From the NCBI GenBank assembly GCA_012842495.1, contig DUSS01000060.1, positions 1 through 64,000 on the forward strand: a stretch of DNA of 64,000 nt. Reading direction: 5' to 3'. Shown piece by piece: positions 25,274-33,973 of this stretch. Position 1 is the first letter of the stretch. Each line of letters begins with the position of its first letter. This stretch comes from Candidatus Fermentithermobacillaceae bacterium. Lineage in GTDB: Bacteria > Bacillota > Sulfobacillia > Fermentithermobacillales > DUSS01. A program made the position numbers and the translations under genes. A model generated the notes under the pieces. The model searched no databases. It was not told the DNA's origin and saw only the letters and a program-made list of their open reading frames with translations.

Positions 25274-27250
25274 GTGGGCAAAGTTCGCATAGCAATCATG
25301 GGATACGGAATGATGGCCCGCATGTTTCGGAACCTGGTCTTGCCTGGCGAGTTCCGGGACATTGTTGACCTCTCCGTGTATGACCTTTTCTGGGACGAGG
25401 CGCTTCAAACGGCCAAGCGGCTTGAATCGGAAAAGGCGGTTGACGTATTCATCAGCGGCGGCGCTAACGCCGCGTACATCAGACCCCATTTGGAGACCCC
25501 GGTGGTCTTCATAGACATTACCACTGCGGATCTTGCTTCGGCCATAAGGAAGGCCGCCGGGTATGGCGGTCCGGTGGCAGTGACGAGTTATGCCGAACCC
25601 CTGACGGGACTGGAGGTTCTTAAGGATATCCTGAAACCGAACGTTGTGCCGGTCATTTACGAGGCGTACCAGGAGCTCTGGAATAAGCTGAAGGCATTTA
25701 AGGAACAAGGTGGGCGAGCCGTAGTTGGGGCGAGCCTGGCATGCGAGCTGGCTACCCAGCTAGGGCTCGAAACCGTGCTGGTTTACTCGGAAGACAGCTT
25801 GCACCTTGCAGTCAGGCATGCCGTCGAGATTGCTCAATCGAGGCTTCGTGAGGTGCAGCGCACCGAAAGCCTTCGCAAGGTTATCGAGTTCACGTATACG
25901 GGTATTCTCGTAACGGACGAACGGGGAATAGTGACGGTTTTTAATCCCGCCGCGGAGAGAATTCTCGGGATGCCGGCAAGGCAAGTCATCGGTCGTGAGG
26001 CAGAACAGATATTCGCGCCTCTCAGGGTCAAGGAAGCCCTGGCCGGAGGAAAATCGGAGGTAGGCTGCATACAAGAGGTGCGCGGGGTAAAGATCGTGTC
26101 CAACACAGTACCCATTACCGGAAAGGGAGATAGGATTTTGGGCGTCGTGGTCACTTTTCAGGACTCCGCCTCTATTAAGAGAGTATCCGACGAAATGAGA
26201 AGCGCTCAGTATAAGAAGGGCTTTATTGCAAAAAGTAAGCTATCCGATATCAAATATGGAAGCAGGTCGATGCGCGACCTCGTTGAGGTAGCGAAGCGGT
26301 ACAGCAGAACCGATCTTCCGGTTTTGATTCTCGGAGAAAGCGGCACTGGAAAAGAACTCTTCGCGCAGGGAATTCACAATGAAAGTCTCCGGAGTAACGG
26401 CCCGTTTGTCGCAGTCAACTGCGCTGCCCTTTCGGAATCGCTTCTTGAGAGCGAACTGTTCGGGTACGAGGAAGGTTCTTTCACGGGTGCCAGGAGGGGC
26501 GGCAAAGAAGGACTGTGCGAACTGGCCAATCGGGGAACCCTGTTCCTTGACGAGATCGCAGAGATATCGCCGCAGGTCCAGGCGCATCTCCTCAGAGTCC
26601 TCCAGGAAAGGGAAGTGCTCCGGGTGGGGGGAACGCGGGTGATCCCCGTGAATATACGCATCATTGCGTCGACCAACAAGGATCTGTGGTCCCTGGTTCA
26701 GGCGGGACTGTTTAGGGACGACCTGTACTACAGACTCAACGTGCTTTGCATAAGGATCCCTCCCCTCCGTGACAGGCCCGAGGACATACCGGTGCTGGTA
26801 CGGGAATTCGTGGGGCGACACCCGGCAGCAAACAAGACGTTGCTGGAAGAGGACAGGCTTGGTGCCATCTGTAAACCGTTGCTCTCGTATACGTGGCCTG
26901 GCAATGTACGGCAGCTCGAAAACCTGTTGGAACGGCTCATAGTCGTACTCGAGGGCGAGGCTCCGTCGCCGTCAAACCTGAGGGCGCTCGTTGAAGGGTT
27001 GCTTAAAGAGGCGTGTGAGGAATGGGGGACGGCCCCCAGCTCCCCTGAAGAACCCGATGCGGTTTTCGAGCGCACCATGAGTGAGAGACTGAGGGAAGCG
27101 AAGATCGCCGCCGCCAGAGAGGCGCTGTCCCGCTTTTCCGGTAACAAATCCCAGGCCGCACGAAGTCTGGGGATCAGCAGGAGTACCCTTTGGAGAATGC
27201 TGAGAGACGAACGGTCATCACGCTGTTCCGGGAGGGGGCCCGTTCAGTAG
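25274..27250 (+). CDS. prpR: Sigma-54-dependent activator, PrpR type
   Basis: A 658-aa regulator. Residues 1 to about 190 form a PrpR_N sensor domain (VRIAIMGYGMMARMFRNLVL), which binds small carboxylates in characterised members. A PAS domain follows (TYTGILVTDERGIVTVFNPA), then the AAA+ domain with GESGTGKE, the sigma-54-contacting loop GSFTGA, and GTLFLDEIAEI; a Fis-type helix-turn-helix closes it (NKSQAARSLGISRSTLWRML). GTG at 25274 is the start; AGGAGG lies rather far upstream. It stands just before the operon it should control, whose promoter at 27416-27432 is of the -24/-12 class. Confidence 0.92.
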   Translation: MGKVRIAIMGYGMMARMFRNLVLPGEFRDIVDLSVYDLFWDEALQTAKRLESEKAVDVFISGGANAAYIRPHLETPVVFIDITTADLASAIRKAAGYGGPVAVTSYAEPLTGLEVLKDILKPNVVPVIYEAYQELWNKLKAFKEQGGRAVVGASLACELATQLGLETVLVYSEDSLHLAVRHAVEIAQSRLREVQRTESLRKVIEFTYTGILVTDERGIVTVFNPAAERILGMPARQVIGREAEQIFAPLRVKEALAGGKSEVGCIQEVRGVKIVSNTVPITGKGDRILGVVVTFQDSASIKRVSDEMRSAQYKKGFIAKSKLSDIKYGSRSMRDLVEVAKRYSRTDLPVLILGESGTGKELFAQGIHNESLRSNGPFVAVNCAALSESLLESELFGYEEGSFTGARRGGKEGLCELANRGTLFLDEIAEISPQVQAHLLRVLQEREVLRVGGTRVIPVNIRIIASTNKDLWSLVQAGLFRDDLYYRLNVLCIRIPPLRDRPEDIPVLVREFVGRHPAANKTLLEEDRLGAICKPLLSYTWPGNVRQLENLLERLIVVLEGEAPSPSNLRALVEGLLKEACEEWGTAPSSPEEPDAVFERTMSERLREAKIAAAREALSRFSGNKSQAARSLGISRSTLWRMLRDERSSRCSGRGPVQ

Positions 27251-27270
27251 ACCGCGAAGGGAAACACCTC

Positions 27271-27288
27271 CCGGAAACCAGCTTCCGG
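27271..27288. promoter_or_regulatory. Palindrome, possible activator site or weak terminator
   Basis: CCGGAA and TTCCGG flank six bases, inside a wider CCTCC...GGAGG pair. It lies about 130 bp upstream of the sigma-54 promoter, the usual distance for an enhancer site of the PrpR-type activator, and just after that gene's stop. No T tract follows. Confidence 0.4.
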
Positions 27289-27415
27289 TTCGGAGGCAGG
27301 AGTTGCATAAGTGATACACCTCGTCTCGCCTCTGCAACACTACCGCCACCTTTTTGGTGCCCCACAGGGGATACATAACGCCCAGTAGACGACCATCTTC
27401 GGAGGTAAAGCCGGG

Positions 27416-27432
27416 TTGGCACAGCTATTGCA
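27416..27432 (+). promoter_or_regulatory. Sigma-54 (-24/-12) promoter of the carboxylate operon
   Basis: TTGGCAC-N5-TTGCA with the invariant GG (27418-27419) and GC (27430-27431) exactly 12 bp apart. It matches the sigma-54 consensus almost perfectly, stands about 80 bp before the lyase gene and is preceded by a sigma-54 activator gene. Confidence 0.88.
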
Positions 27433-27511
27433 TTCCTAGCTTTCCGACAGCTCTGGCGCCGGGCAGTTTCCCAGCCTGAAGCTGATCTTTTCGAGGAAAG
27501 TGAGGATTATC

Positions 27512-28387
27512 ATGCAGAACACAAGGAACAGACGCATGAGAGAACTTCTGTCCAAAAAGGAAATCATCGTAGCAACGGGTGCGTTCAACGCGTTCACCGC
27601 AAAGATGATCGAACAAGCAGGTTTCCCCGTTGTTTACGTCACCGGTTACGGGGCGTCCGCAGATCTCCTCGGGGCACCTGACTACGGTCTCTTGACTCTT
27701 ACCGAGATGGCAAACCACTGCGAACGCATCGCGCAAGCTGTGAACATTCCGGTGATTGCGGACGGCGACACGGGTTACGGTAACGCGATTAACGTCCGCC
27801 GGATGATAAGGGCCTATGAGCGTGCTGGTGTCTCGGCGGTGCACATAGAGGATCAGGTTACTCCCAAAAGATGCGGGCACATGGAAGGCAAGGAGGTGAT
27901 AAGCGCAAAGGAGTACATTAAGAAGATCGAAGCAGCGGTAGACGCCAGAACGGACCCGGACTTCGTAATCATAGCGCGGACAGACGCGCGGGCCGTTCAC
28001 GGACTGGATGAGGCAATAAGGCGGGTGCAGATGGCGCTTGAGGCGGGCGCCGACGTCGGTTTTGTGGAGGCGCCCCAGAGTGTAGAGGAACTGAAGAAGA
28101 TAGCCGGCAGCATCAACGCCCCCGTGCTCGTGGGCATGATAGAGAACGGGAAAACCCCGTTGCTTACCGCCAAGCAGCTACAGGACCTAGGATTCAAGAT
28201 AGTAGTCTTCCCGCTTTCCACCCTATATGCGGCCGCTTATGCCGTCAGGCGGCTCGTGTCGACGCTGAAGGCCGACGGAATCACCACTGCAAGGATGGAA
28301 GAAATGCTCACCTTCCACGAGTTCAACACCTTCATCGGGCTACCGGAGTACCAGGCTCTTGAAAAGAAGTACGCGGTGTCGGAATGA
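27512..28387 (+). CDS. Methylisocitrate/2,3-dimethylmalate lyase family protein
   Basis: A 291-aa (alpha/beta)8 enzyme of the PEP mutase/isocitrate lyase superfamily. Mg-binding acids are seen in IADGDTGYGN (Asp84, Asp86) and HIEDQ (Glu113, Asp114); the catalytic loop is KRCGHMEGK with Cys121. Such enzymes cleave 2-methylisocitrate to pyruvate plus succinate, or 2,3-dimethylmalate to pyruvate plus propionate. No methylcitrate synthase is nearby, while a LeuCD-type hydratase and PrpF-type isomerase are, a combination also found in the nicotinate pathway of Eubacterium barkeri. ATG 27512 is chosen because GTGAGG precedes it; GTG 27500 is possible. Confidence 0.85.
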   Translation: MQNTRNRRMRELLSKKEIIVATGAFNAFTAKMIEQAGFPVVYVTGYGASADLLGAPDYGLLTLTEMANHCERIAQAVNIPVIADGDTGYGNAINVRRMIRAYERAGVSAVHIEDQVTPKRCGHMEGKEVISAKEYIKKIEAAVDARTDPDFVIIARTDARAVHGLDEAIRRVQMALEAGADVGFVEAPQSVEELKKIAGSINAPVLVGMIENGKTPLLTAKQLQDLGFKIVVFPLSTLYAAAYAVRRLVSTLKADGITTARMEEMLTFHEFNTFIGLPEYQALEKKYAVSE

Positions 28388-28420
28388 CCGGCAGTTTGAG
28401 ATTCGGGGAGGGAGACCTCG

Positions 28421-29584
28421 ATGCATCCTCAGATGGAGATGGTAAGGTGCGTTCTCATGCGGGGCGGCACCAGCAAGGCCGTCTTCCTTTACGCCAACGA
28501 CCTGCCGTCTGATCCAAAAGTAAGGGACCGGGTCATCTTGTCCATTTTCGGTAGCCCGGATCCGAGGCAAATCGACGGTCTCGGCGGGTCGGATATGCTT
28601 ACCAGCAAACTTGCGATCATCGCGCCCCCTTCGAGACCCGACGCGGACGTGGATTACCTTTTTGCGCAGGTCGGCGTGTCGGAGCCGGTAGTAGATTTCT
28701 CGGGAAACTGCGGCAACATTTCGTCGGCTGTAGGACCGTTTGCGGTGGACGAAGGTTTGGTTCGGGCAACCGAGCCGGTCACGAAAGTCCGCATCCACCA
28801 GGTCAATACCAAGCGTCTTATCATCGCTGAGGTCCCGGTTGCAAATGGGAAGGCGCTTGTCGAAGGCGATTTTGCGATTGATGGCGTACCGGGAACGGGA
28901 GCTCCCATATTCCTTGACTGGTCCGATATGGCCGGTTCTATCACAGGAAAGCTCCTGCCTACGGGTCACGTGGTCGATTCCGTCAGCGTTGGAGGCCGGC
29001 AGTACGAGATATCGATTGTCGATGCCGGCAATCCGCTCGTGTTTGTGCGTGCGGAATCGCTCGGCATAAAGGGTACCGAGTCCGCGGATGAAATAGAGAA
29101 CAACAAGCCGCTCATGGATCTCGTGGAGAAGATCCGGGGAGTGGCGGCCCACATGTTGGGTTTTGTGGACGATCCGGCCAAGTCGCGCGAAAAGAGTCCG
29201 TACCTGCCGTTCTTTGCGATCGTTTCTCCGCCGCAAGCGTACAGGGCGGCGATCAGGAATACCGACATCACCCCCGACATGATCGATATCACGGCGAGAA
29301 TGATCTCTTTTCTTCATGCCCACAAGACTTATCCGGGAAGCGGCACCGTGTGCACGGGTGTCGCTTGCAAGATCCCCGGCTCGGTAGCAAACCAGGTGTT
29401 GCGTCCGGAGGCCCGGTCGCGTGTTCGCATCAACATCGGTCATCCGGCCGGCATAATTCCGGTGGAAGCGGAGGTGGTGCAGGAGGGCAAAGAAATCAAG
29501 CTGACGCGGGCGGCCATTATCCGAACCGCTCGTCGGCTGATGGAAGGGTATGTCTACGTCAGGAAGTCAGTTTACGCGTCATAA
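28421..29584 (+). CDS. PrpF-family isomerase (methylaconitate/methylitaconate type)
   Basis: A 387-aa protein of the PrpF/DapF-like fold. Conserved family segments are CVLMRGGTSKAVFL near the N-terminus, GLGGSDMLTSK, SGNCGNISSAVGPFA (Cys97) and PGSGTVCTGVACKI. Known members move a double bond by proton transfer: PrpF (2-methyl-trans- to cis-aconitate), methylitaconate delta-isomerase and 4-oxalomesaconate tautomerase. Between a lyase and a hydratase of matching chemistry, it most likely prepares an unsaturated branched acid for hydration. Confidence 0.88.
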   Translation: MHPQMEMVRCVLMRGGTSKAVFLYANDLPSDPKVRDRVILSIFGSPDPRQIDGLGGSDMLTSKLAIIAPPSRPDADVDYLFAQVGVSEPVVDFSGNCGNISSAVGPFAVDEGLVRATEPVTKVRIHQVNTKRLIIAEVPVANGKALVEGDFAIDGVPGTGAPIFLDWSDMAGSITGKLLPTGHVVDSVSVGGRQYEISIVDAGNPLVFVRAESLGIKGTESADEIENNKPLMDLVEKIRGVAAHMLGFVDDPAKSREKSPYLPFFAIVSPPQAYRAAIRNTDITPDMIDITARMISFLHAHKTYPGSGTVCTGVACKIPGSVANQVLRPEARSRVRINIGHPAGIIPVEAEVVQEGKEIKLTRAAIIRTARRLMEGYVYVRKSVYAS

Positions 29585-29628
29585 CCGGATTGACCTGAGG
29601 CGCGACAGTCTGTTCCCGGAGGAGGAGT

Positions 29629-30975
29629 GTGACGACGATGTATGCGGTAGACGATCTGGTGCGTTATGCTGTGGGCTTAAGCCCCGGCTCTTTGCCCGAA
29701 GATGTCAAAGACGTCGCCAAGCGTGCCATCTTGGACACTCTGGGCGTCTGTTTGGTAGGAAGCCGTAGCGACTCCGGAGCCATTCTCCTGAAGGAGCTAC
29801 CTTTCCTGGGTAACGCTCCCGGGCAGGCAACGGTTTTCGGCACCGCCGTCAAGACCTCGCCAACCGCGGCAGCCCTCGTCAACGGTACCAACGGCCACGC
29901 TTACGACTTCGACGACGTACAGAGGGAAATGCAAGGGCATCCGAGCGTAGGAATCGTGCCCGCGGTTCTCGCCCTGGGCGAGGCACTCGGAGTGAGCGGC
30001 GAGACGGTGCTGGCGGGTTACGTCGCCGGAGTAGAATCGGACGTTGTTCTGGGCAAAGTTATGAATCCCGGACACTACGCCAGAGGTTGGCACGCTACGT
30101 GCACCATCGGCACGCTGGGGGCAACGCTTGCTGCGGCCAGGGTAGCCGGACTGTCGCACGAACAAGCCTTGAGGGCGTTGGGCGTCGCGGGCTCTCTGGC
30201 TTGCGGCATTCAGGCCAACTTCGGTACCATGACAAAGCCGCTCCATGCCGGAATGACGGCGTGGAACGGCGTCTTTGCGGCTTCACTGGCGAAGCTGGGT
30301 TGGACGGCGAACCCGGGCTTTTTCGAGAACAAGGTCGGCTACCTGGCGGCGTTCGGATCCCAGATGGGGGCGTCCGCTCTCAGCGGGTTCGTGGGCAAAG
30401 AGTTTGCCACGCGGACGCTGCAATTTAAGAAGTACCCGTCTGCCGCGGAGACGCATCCTCCCATCGAGGCGGCTCTTAAGATATGGCGAAAGCACAAGCC
30501 CGACCTGAGCCAGATCGAAGAAGTGGACTGCCTCGTCAACGGGCTCACGGATCAGGTGTGCGCCTACCTCGTGCCAAAAGAGCCTCTTGAGGGGAAATTC
30601 AGCGTCCCGTATTGCGTGGCCTACGCTCTGGTACACGGCGAAGTGGGAATGAAAGCTTTCATGCCCGAAGGTTTCAAGGATGAGGCGGTTCAGGCGCTCG
30701 TGCGAAAAACCAAGAAAAGCCTTGCGTTCAAGGAAGTCCTTCCGGCATTCGGCCCCGCCGAGGTGCATGTACGCCTGCGGGACGGCACGGTCCTCGTAGG
30801 CCGCGAGGAAGCGGACAAGGCCGGCCCCCTCGAGTGGGACGACGTCATCGTAAAGTTCCGGGACTGCGCGGCAGGTGTGATCTCGAGGGAAGCGGCGGAG
30901 AAGACCGTTTCTACGGTGCGACATCTCGAGTCGGTCAAAGACATCAGGGAGTTAACGGCGCTTCTTGCGGGATAG
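29629..30975 (+). CDS. MmgE/PrpD family dehydratase
   Basis: A 448-aa member of the MmgE/PrpD family, whose characterised enzymes dehydrate 2-methylcitrate, decarboxylate cis-aconitate or act on related acids. Typical segments are RAILDTLGVCLVGS, NGTNGHAYDFDDV, HPSVGIVPAVLALGE and KPLHAGMTAWNGVFA. GTG 29629 lies 6 bases after GGAGG; ATG 29638 is an alternative. Within the operon it offers a second dehydratase or isomerase activity besides the LeuCD-type enzyme, so the imported substrate could be a hydroxy acid that must first lose water. Confidence 0.88.
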   Translation: MTTMYAVDDLVRYAVGLSPGSLPEDVKDVAKRAILDTLGVCLVGSRSDSGAILLKELPFLGNAPGQATVFGTAVKTSPTAAALVNGTNGHAYDFDDVQREMQGHPSVGIVPAVLALGEALGVSGETVLAGYVAGVESDVVLGKVMNPGHYARGWHATCTIGTLGATLAAARVAGLSHEQALRALGVAGSLACGIQANFGTMTKPLHAGMTAWNGVFAASLAKLGWTANPGFFENKVGYLAAFGSQMGASALSGFVGKEFATRTLQFKKYPSAAETHPPIEAALKIWRKHKPDLSQIEEVDCLVNGLTDQVCAYLVPKEPLEGKFSVPYCVAYALVHGEVGMKAFMPEGFKDEAVQALVRKTKKSLAFKEVLPAFGPAEVHVRLRDGTVLVGREEADKAGPLEWDDVIVKFRDCAAGVISREAAEKTVSTVRHLESVKDIRELTALLAG

Positions 30976-31104
30976 GAGTCAGACGGCTTTTTGGGGTTCT
31001 TACGGTGAAACCGGATACGCATCCGCCGGTGATCTGATATATCGCCGAGGTCGCGATTCGGTTGGTGCCCGAACTAACACTCATCGAGAGGAGGTCGTTA
31101 ACAA

Positions 31105-32085
31105 ATGAAGAGGGCGGTCTCGCTGGTGGTCGCGCTCGTGTTGCTGGCATCGTTCGTCGCAGGGTGTTCACAGCGTCAGCAGGCCACGATGACGTTGAGA
31201 TTCGGTCACGAGCAGCCTGAGGATCACCCATATCACCTTTCTGCCGTCAAGTTTGCGGAGCTGGTGGAACAGAAGAGTAAGGGCAGAATCAAGGTTGAAG
31301 TATATCCGAATTCTCAATTGGGAAGCGCCAAGGCGATGAACGAAATGGTCGCGACCGGGCAACTCGATTTCGACTGGACGTGGTCAGGGGTTCTCGAATC
31401 GTACGATAAGAACCTCGGAGTGATCGTGCTTCCATATCTCTTCCGGGATTGGGACCACGTTTGGAAAGTCATGGACGGACCGATTGGTGCTGAGCTGTTC
31501 AAGGGGCTTGAAGAAAAGGGCATTAAGGTCATCGGGGTCGGGTTGAACGGACTGGATAACTTCTTTTCACGCGTCCCGGTACAGCACCCCGGCGACATAA
31601 AGGGGCTGAAGGTAAGAACGCAGCAGGCACCGTGCATCTCGGAGATGATGTCCCTCATGGGCGCCGTGGTAACCCCCATGGCGATGGGCGAGGTGTACAT
31701 GGCGCTGCAGACGGGTGCAGTTGACGGACAGGTGCAGACTCCGACGAACATGGTCAAGAACAAACTCTACGAGGTGTCGAAGTACTGCGTGGAAACCCAG
31801 TTCTACTACATGGTCCAGTGTCTTTGCATGAGCAAGAAGCTTTACGACTCCCTGTCGCCCGGCGACCGGCAGATCATCCTGGACGCAGCCCGTGAGGCGG
31901 TCGAGTGGCAGCGCCAGTATGGTGAGGAAGAAGAGGCCAAGTGCGTTGAGTTCATGAAGAGCCCGGAATCTGGCATGACCTGGTACGCAGCCGACAAGAA
32001 GGAATGGGAGACAGCCATGTCGGTCATCTACGATGCTCATCCCGAGTGGGCAGATCTGATCGCGAGGATTAAAGAGGTGAAGTAG
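31105..32085 (+). CDS. dctP: TRAP transporter substrate-binding lipoprotein (DctP)
   Basis: A 326-aa solute receptor of a TRAP transporter. The signal ends in LLASFVAGCSQ (lipobox), so it is tethered to the membrane as expected in a Gram-positive cell. Family motifs include LRFGHEQPEDHPYH, GRIKVEVYPNSQLG and GLKVRTQQAPCI, where the Arg normally salt-bridges a substrate carboxylate. Start ATG follows GAGAGGAGG. It is the first of three transporter genes inside the carboxylate operon, which indicates an organic acid ligand. Confidence 0.93.
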   Translation: MKRAVSLVVALVLLASFVAGCSQRQQATMTLRFGHEQPEDHPYHLSAVKFAELVEQKSKGRIKVEVYPNSQLGSAKAMNEMVATGQLDFDWTWSGVLESYDKNLGVIVLPYLFRDWDHVWKVMDGPIGAELFKGLEEKGIKVIGVGLNGLDNFFSRVPVQHPGDIKGLKVRTQQAPCISEMMSLMGAVVTPMAMGEVYMALQTGAVDGQVQTPTNMVKNKLYEVSKYCVETQFYYMVQCLCMSKKLYDSLSPGDRQIILDAAREAVEWQRQYGEEEEAKCVEFMKSPESGMTWYAADKKEWETAMSVIYDAHPEWADLIARIKEVK

Positions 32086-32099
32086 GAAGCAAGACCCCC

Positions 32100-32139
32100 G
32101 GGGGCAGGGTCCCGAAATATGGGGCGAACCCTGTCCCCG
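32100..32139 (+). terminator. Intercistronic stem-loop after dctP
   Basis: GGGGGCAGGGT around 32099-32109 pairs with ACCCTGTCCCC around 32129-32139 with one mismatch. There is no T tract. Such loops often stabilise the abundant receptor mRNA relative to the permease genes. Confidence 0.5.
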
Positions 32140-32177
32140 GTCGACCCTGTAGCGCATGAAGGGAGGTTACTCAACGA

Positions 32178-32660
32178 ATGGCGGCCCTGGCCCGCTTCAA
32201 TGAAAAACTCAGCAAAGCCGTGGACGTAGCCTGCGCGGTTCTTATCTTCGTCCTGTTCGCCCTCGTTACCTTTCAGGTTTTGAACAGGTTCATCCTCAGG
32301 CTGCCTGCGATCTGGACAGAAGAGTTTGCCCGGTACCTGTTCGTCTGGACTTCGCTATTCGGTACCGTGAAAGGATTCCGCTCCAAGTCCCATCTGGGCA
32401 TTGACATGTTGACCATGAAGTTAAAGGGTAAAACCAGTTCTTCGGTGGCTTTCCTGGCTTATCTCCTGGTGCTTGTGTTCTTCGTTCTGCTCGCGGCAAC
32501 CGGCCTGCAGTATGCGATCCGAAGCATTCCCAACAAGAACGATACAGGGGCTATTTCGATGTTCTGGGTGTACTTGGGGATACCCGTATCGAGCGTGTTG
32601 TGTATTTCCTTCGTCCTGCAGGATCTCGCGGATAAGGCGAAGGAGGTGTTTAGCCGTTGA
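32178..32660 (+). CDS. dctQ: TRAP transporter small membrane subunit (DctQ)
   Basis: A 160-aa protein with four hydrophobic helices, the standard size and topology for DctQ. LNRFILRLPAIWTEEFARYLFVW is the signature segment of the family; LGIDML and the closing VSSVLCISFVLQDL follow. It pairs with DctM, whose start overlaps its end by 4 bp. Start ATG follows GGGAGG. Confidence 0.92.
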   Translation: MAALARFNEKLSKAVDVACAVLIFVLFALVTFQVLNRFILRLPAIWTEEFARYLFVWTSLFGTVKGFRSKSHLGIDMLTMKLKGKTSSSVAFLAYLLVLVFFVLLAATGLQYAIRSIPNKNDTGAISMFWVYLGIPVSSVLCISFVLQDLADKAKEVFSR

Positions 32661-33943
32661 TCGTTATGCTCGTGGTTCTGGCCATCACCATGGCGATAAA
32701 CGTACCCATTGCGGTGTCTCTGGGGCTTGGAGGAATCGCCTATCTCGTAGCCAAGGGGCAGACCGATCTCCTATCCATCGTGGCGCCGCGAATGTTCGCC
32801 GGAATGAACTCGTTTGAACTCCTCGCCATACCCATGTTCGTGCTCTCCGGGGACATCATGTACCAGGGGCGCGTGTCAAAGGCCCTCGTCGACCTCGCCA
32901 GAGTGTTCGTGGGGAGAATTAAGGGAGGTATGTCAGCGGTCACGACGCTCGCGTGCATGTTCTTCGGTGCCGTATCCGGCTCGGGACCAGCTACGGCATC
33001 AGCCATCGGATCCGTCGTGGCACCTGACATGAAGGAAGAAGGATACCCTCCCGAATATACCGCGGCCGTGATTTCGGCATCAGGGCCGCTGGGGGCACTG
33101 ATACCGCCGAGCATCATGATGGTGACCTTTGGCGCCACTACCAATACCTCGGTAGGCAAGCTTCTGTTGGGCGGAGTAGGGGCAGGCGTGCTCTTCGGAG
33201 CATTTACGATGATCCACTCCTGGTGGACGTGCGGGAAGAGGGGTTTCGGGGTAGTAAGGCGCGAAAAACTCACCCTCCGCGGAATCCTGCGGGCCTTCCG
33301 GGAAGCTGCGTGGGCTCTGGTCACCCCGCTCATCATCCTGGGAGGGATTTACGGCGGGATCTTCACGCCCACCGAAGCGGCAGCCGTCTCGGTGGCGTAC
33401 AGCCTGTTTCTGGTACTGGTGGTGTACAGGAGCGTCAAACTGAGAGATCTTCCTGCGCTACTCGCAAGGAGCGCGGAGACCGCCGCCGGTGTGATGTTCG
33501 TGGTGGGAGCGGTCGCCGTATTCGGGTGGGTGCTCACCCGCGAGCAGATCCCACAAATGCTGGCACGGGCGGCCATCGAGCACAACCTCAGTCAGCTTAC
33601 GCTTCTCGTAATCATCAATATCGCTTTCCTGATCGCCGGAATGTTCATGAACGGCTCGGCAGCCATCCTGCTCTTGATGCCGGTATTTATGCCCATCGTG
33701 AGCGCCATGAAAATAGACCCCGTGTTCCTGGGTGTCATGGTCGTGGCAAACCTGTGCATAGGGATGATGACGCCTCCGGTGGCGCTCTCTCTTTACGTTG
33801 CGTGCCGCATCACGAAAGCCCAGATGTCCGGCGCGATTCGCGAAACTATCCCGTTCGTATTCGTACAAGTCGTTGCTCTTGCGGTCCTGGTTTTGTGTCC
33901 GCCTATCGCAACTTACCTGCCAGCTCTGCTGTTCGGCAAGTGA
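32657..33943 (+). CDS. dctM: TRAP transporter large permease (DctM)
   Basis: A 428-aa polytopic membrane protein of the DctM family, the channel-forming subunit of the sodium-coupled TRAP importer. About a dozen hydrophobic helices; typical segments are ELLAIPMFVLSGDIM, GAVSGSGPATASAIG and ISASGPLGALIPPSIMMV, with a repeat-like second half (GMFMNGSAAILLLMPVFMPI and MTPPVALSLYVAC). Starts TTG overlapping dctQ. Confidence 0.95.
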   Translation: MIVMLVVLAITMAINVPIAVSLGLGGIAYLVAKGQTDLLSIVAPRMFAGMNSFELLAIPMFVLSGDIMYQGRVSKALVDLARVFVGRIKGGMSAVTTLACMFFGAVSGSGPATASAIGSVVAPDMKEEGYPPEYTAAVISASGPLGALIPPSIMMVTFGATTNTSVGKLLLGGVGAGVLFGAFTMIHSWWTCGKRGFGVVRREKLTLRGILRAFREAAWALVTPLIILGGIYGGIFTPTEAAAVSVAYSLFLVLVVYRSVKLRDLPALLARSAETAAGVMFVVGAVAVFGWVLTREQIPQMLARAAIEHNLSQLTLLVIINIAFLIAGMFMNGSAAILLLMPVFMPIVSAMKIDPVFLGVMVVANLCIGMMTPPVALSLYVACRITKAQMSGAIRETIPFVFVQVVALAVLVLCPPIATYLPALLFGK

Positions 33944-33973
33944 GATCGAGACAGTACAAGGGGGTGATGGAAA

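Noticed and set aside
24969-25292. 107-codon plus-strand frame before the sigma-54 regulator
   Set aside because: Its first two thirds are the antisense of an ISLre2 fragment and it lacks a ribosome site; no family is recognisable.
28340-29443. 367-codon minus-strand frame opposite the PrpF-type gene
   Set aside because: Arginine-rich shadow of a high-GC coding strand, without motifs; the plus-strand gene is well supported.
30283-30924. 213-codon minus-strand frame opposite MmgE/PrpD
   Set aside because: No family features and no ribosome site; it mirrors the codon use of the real gene.
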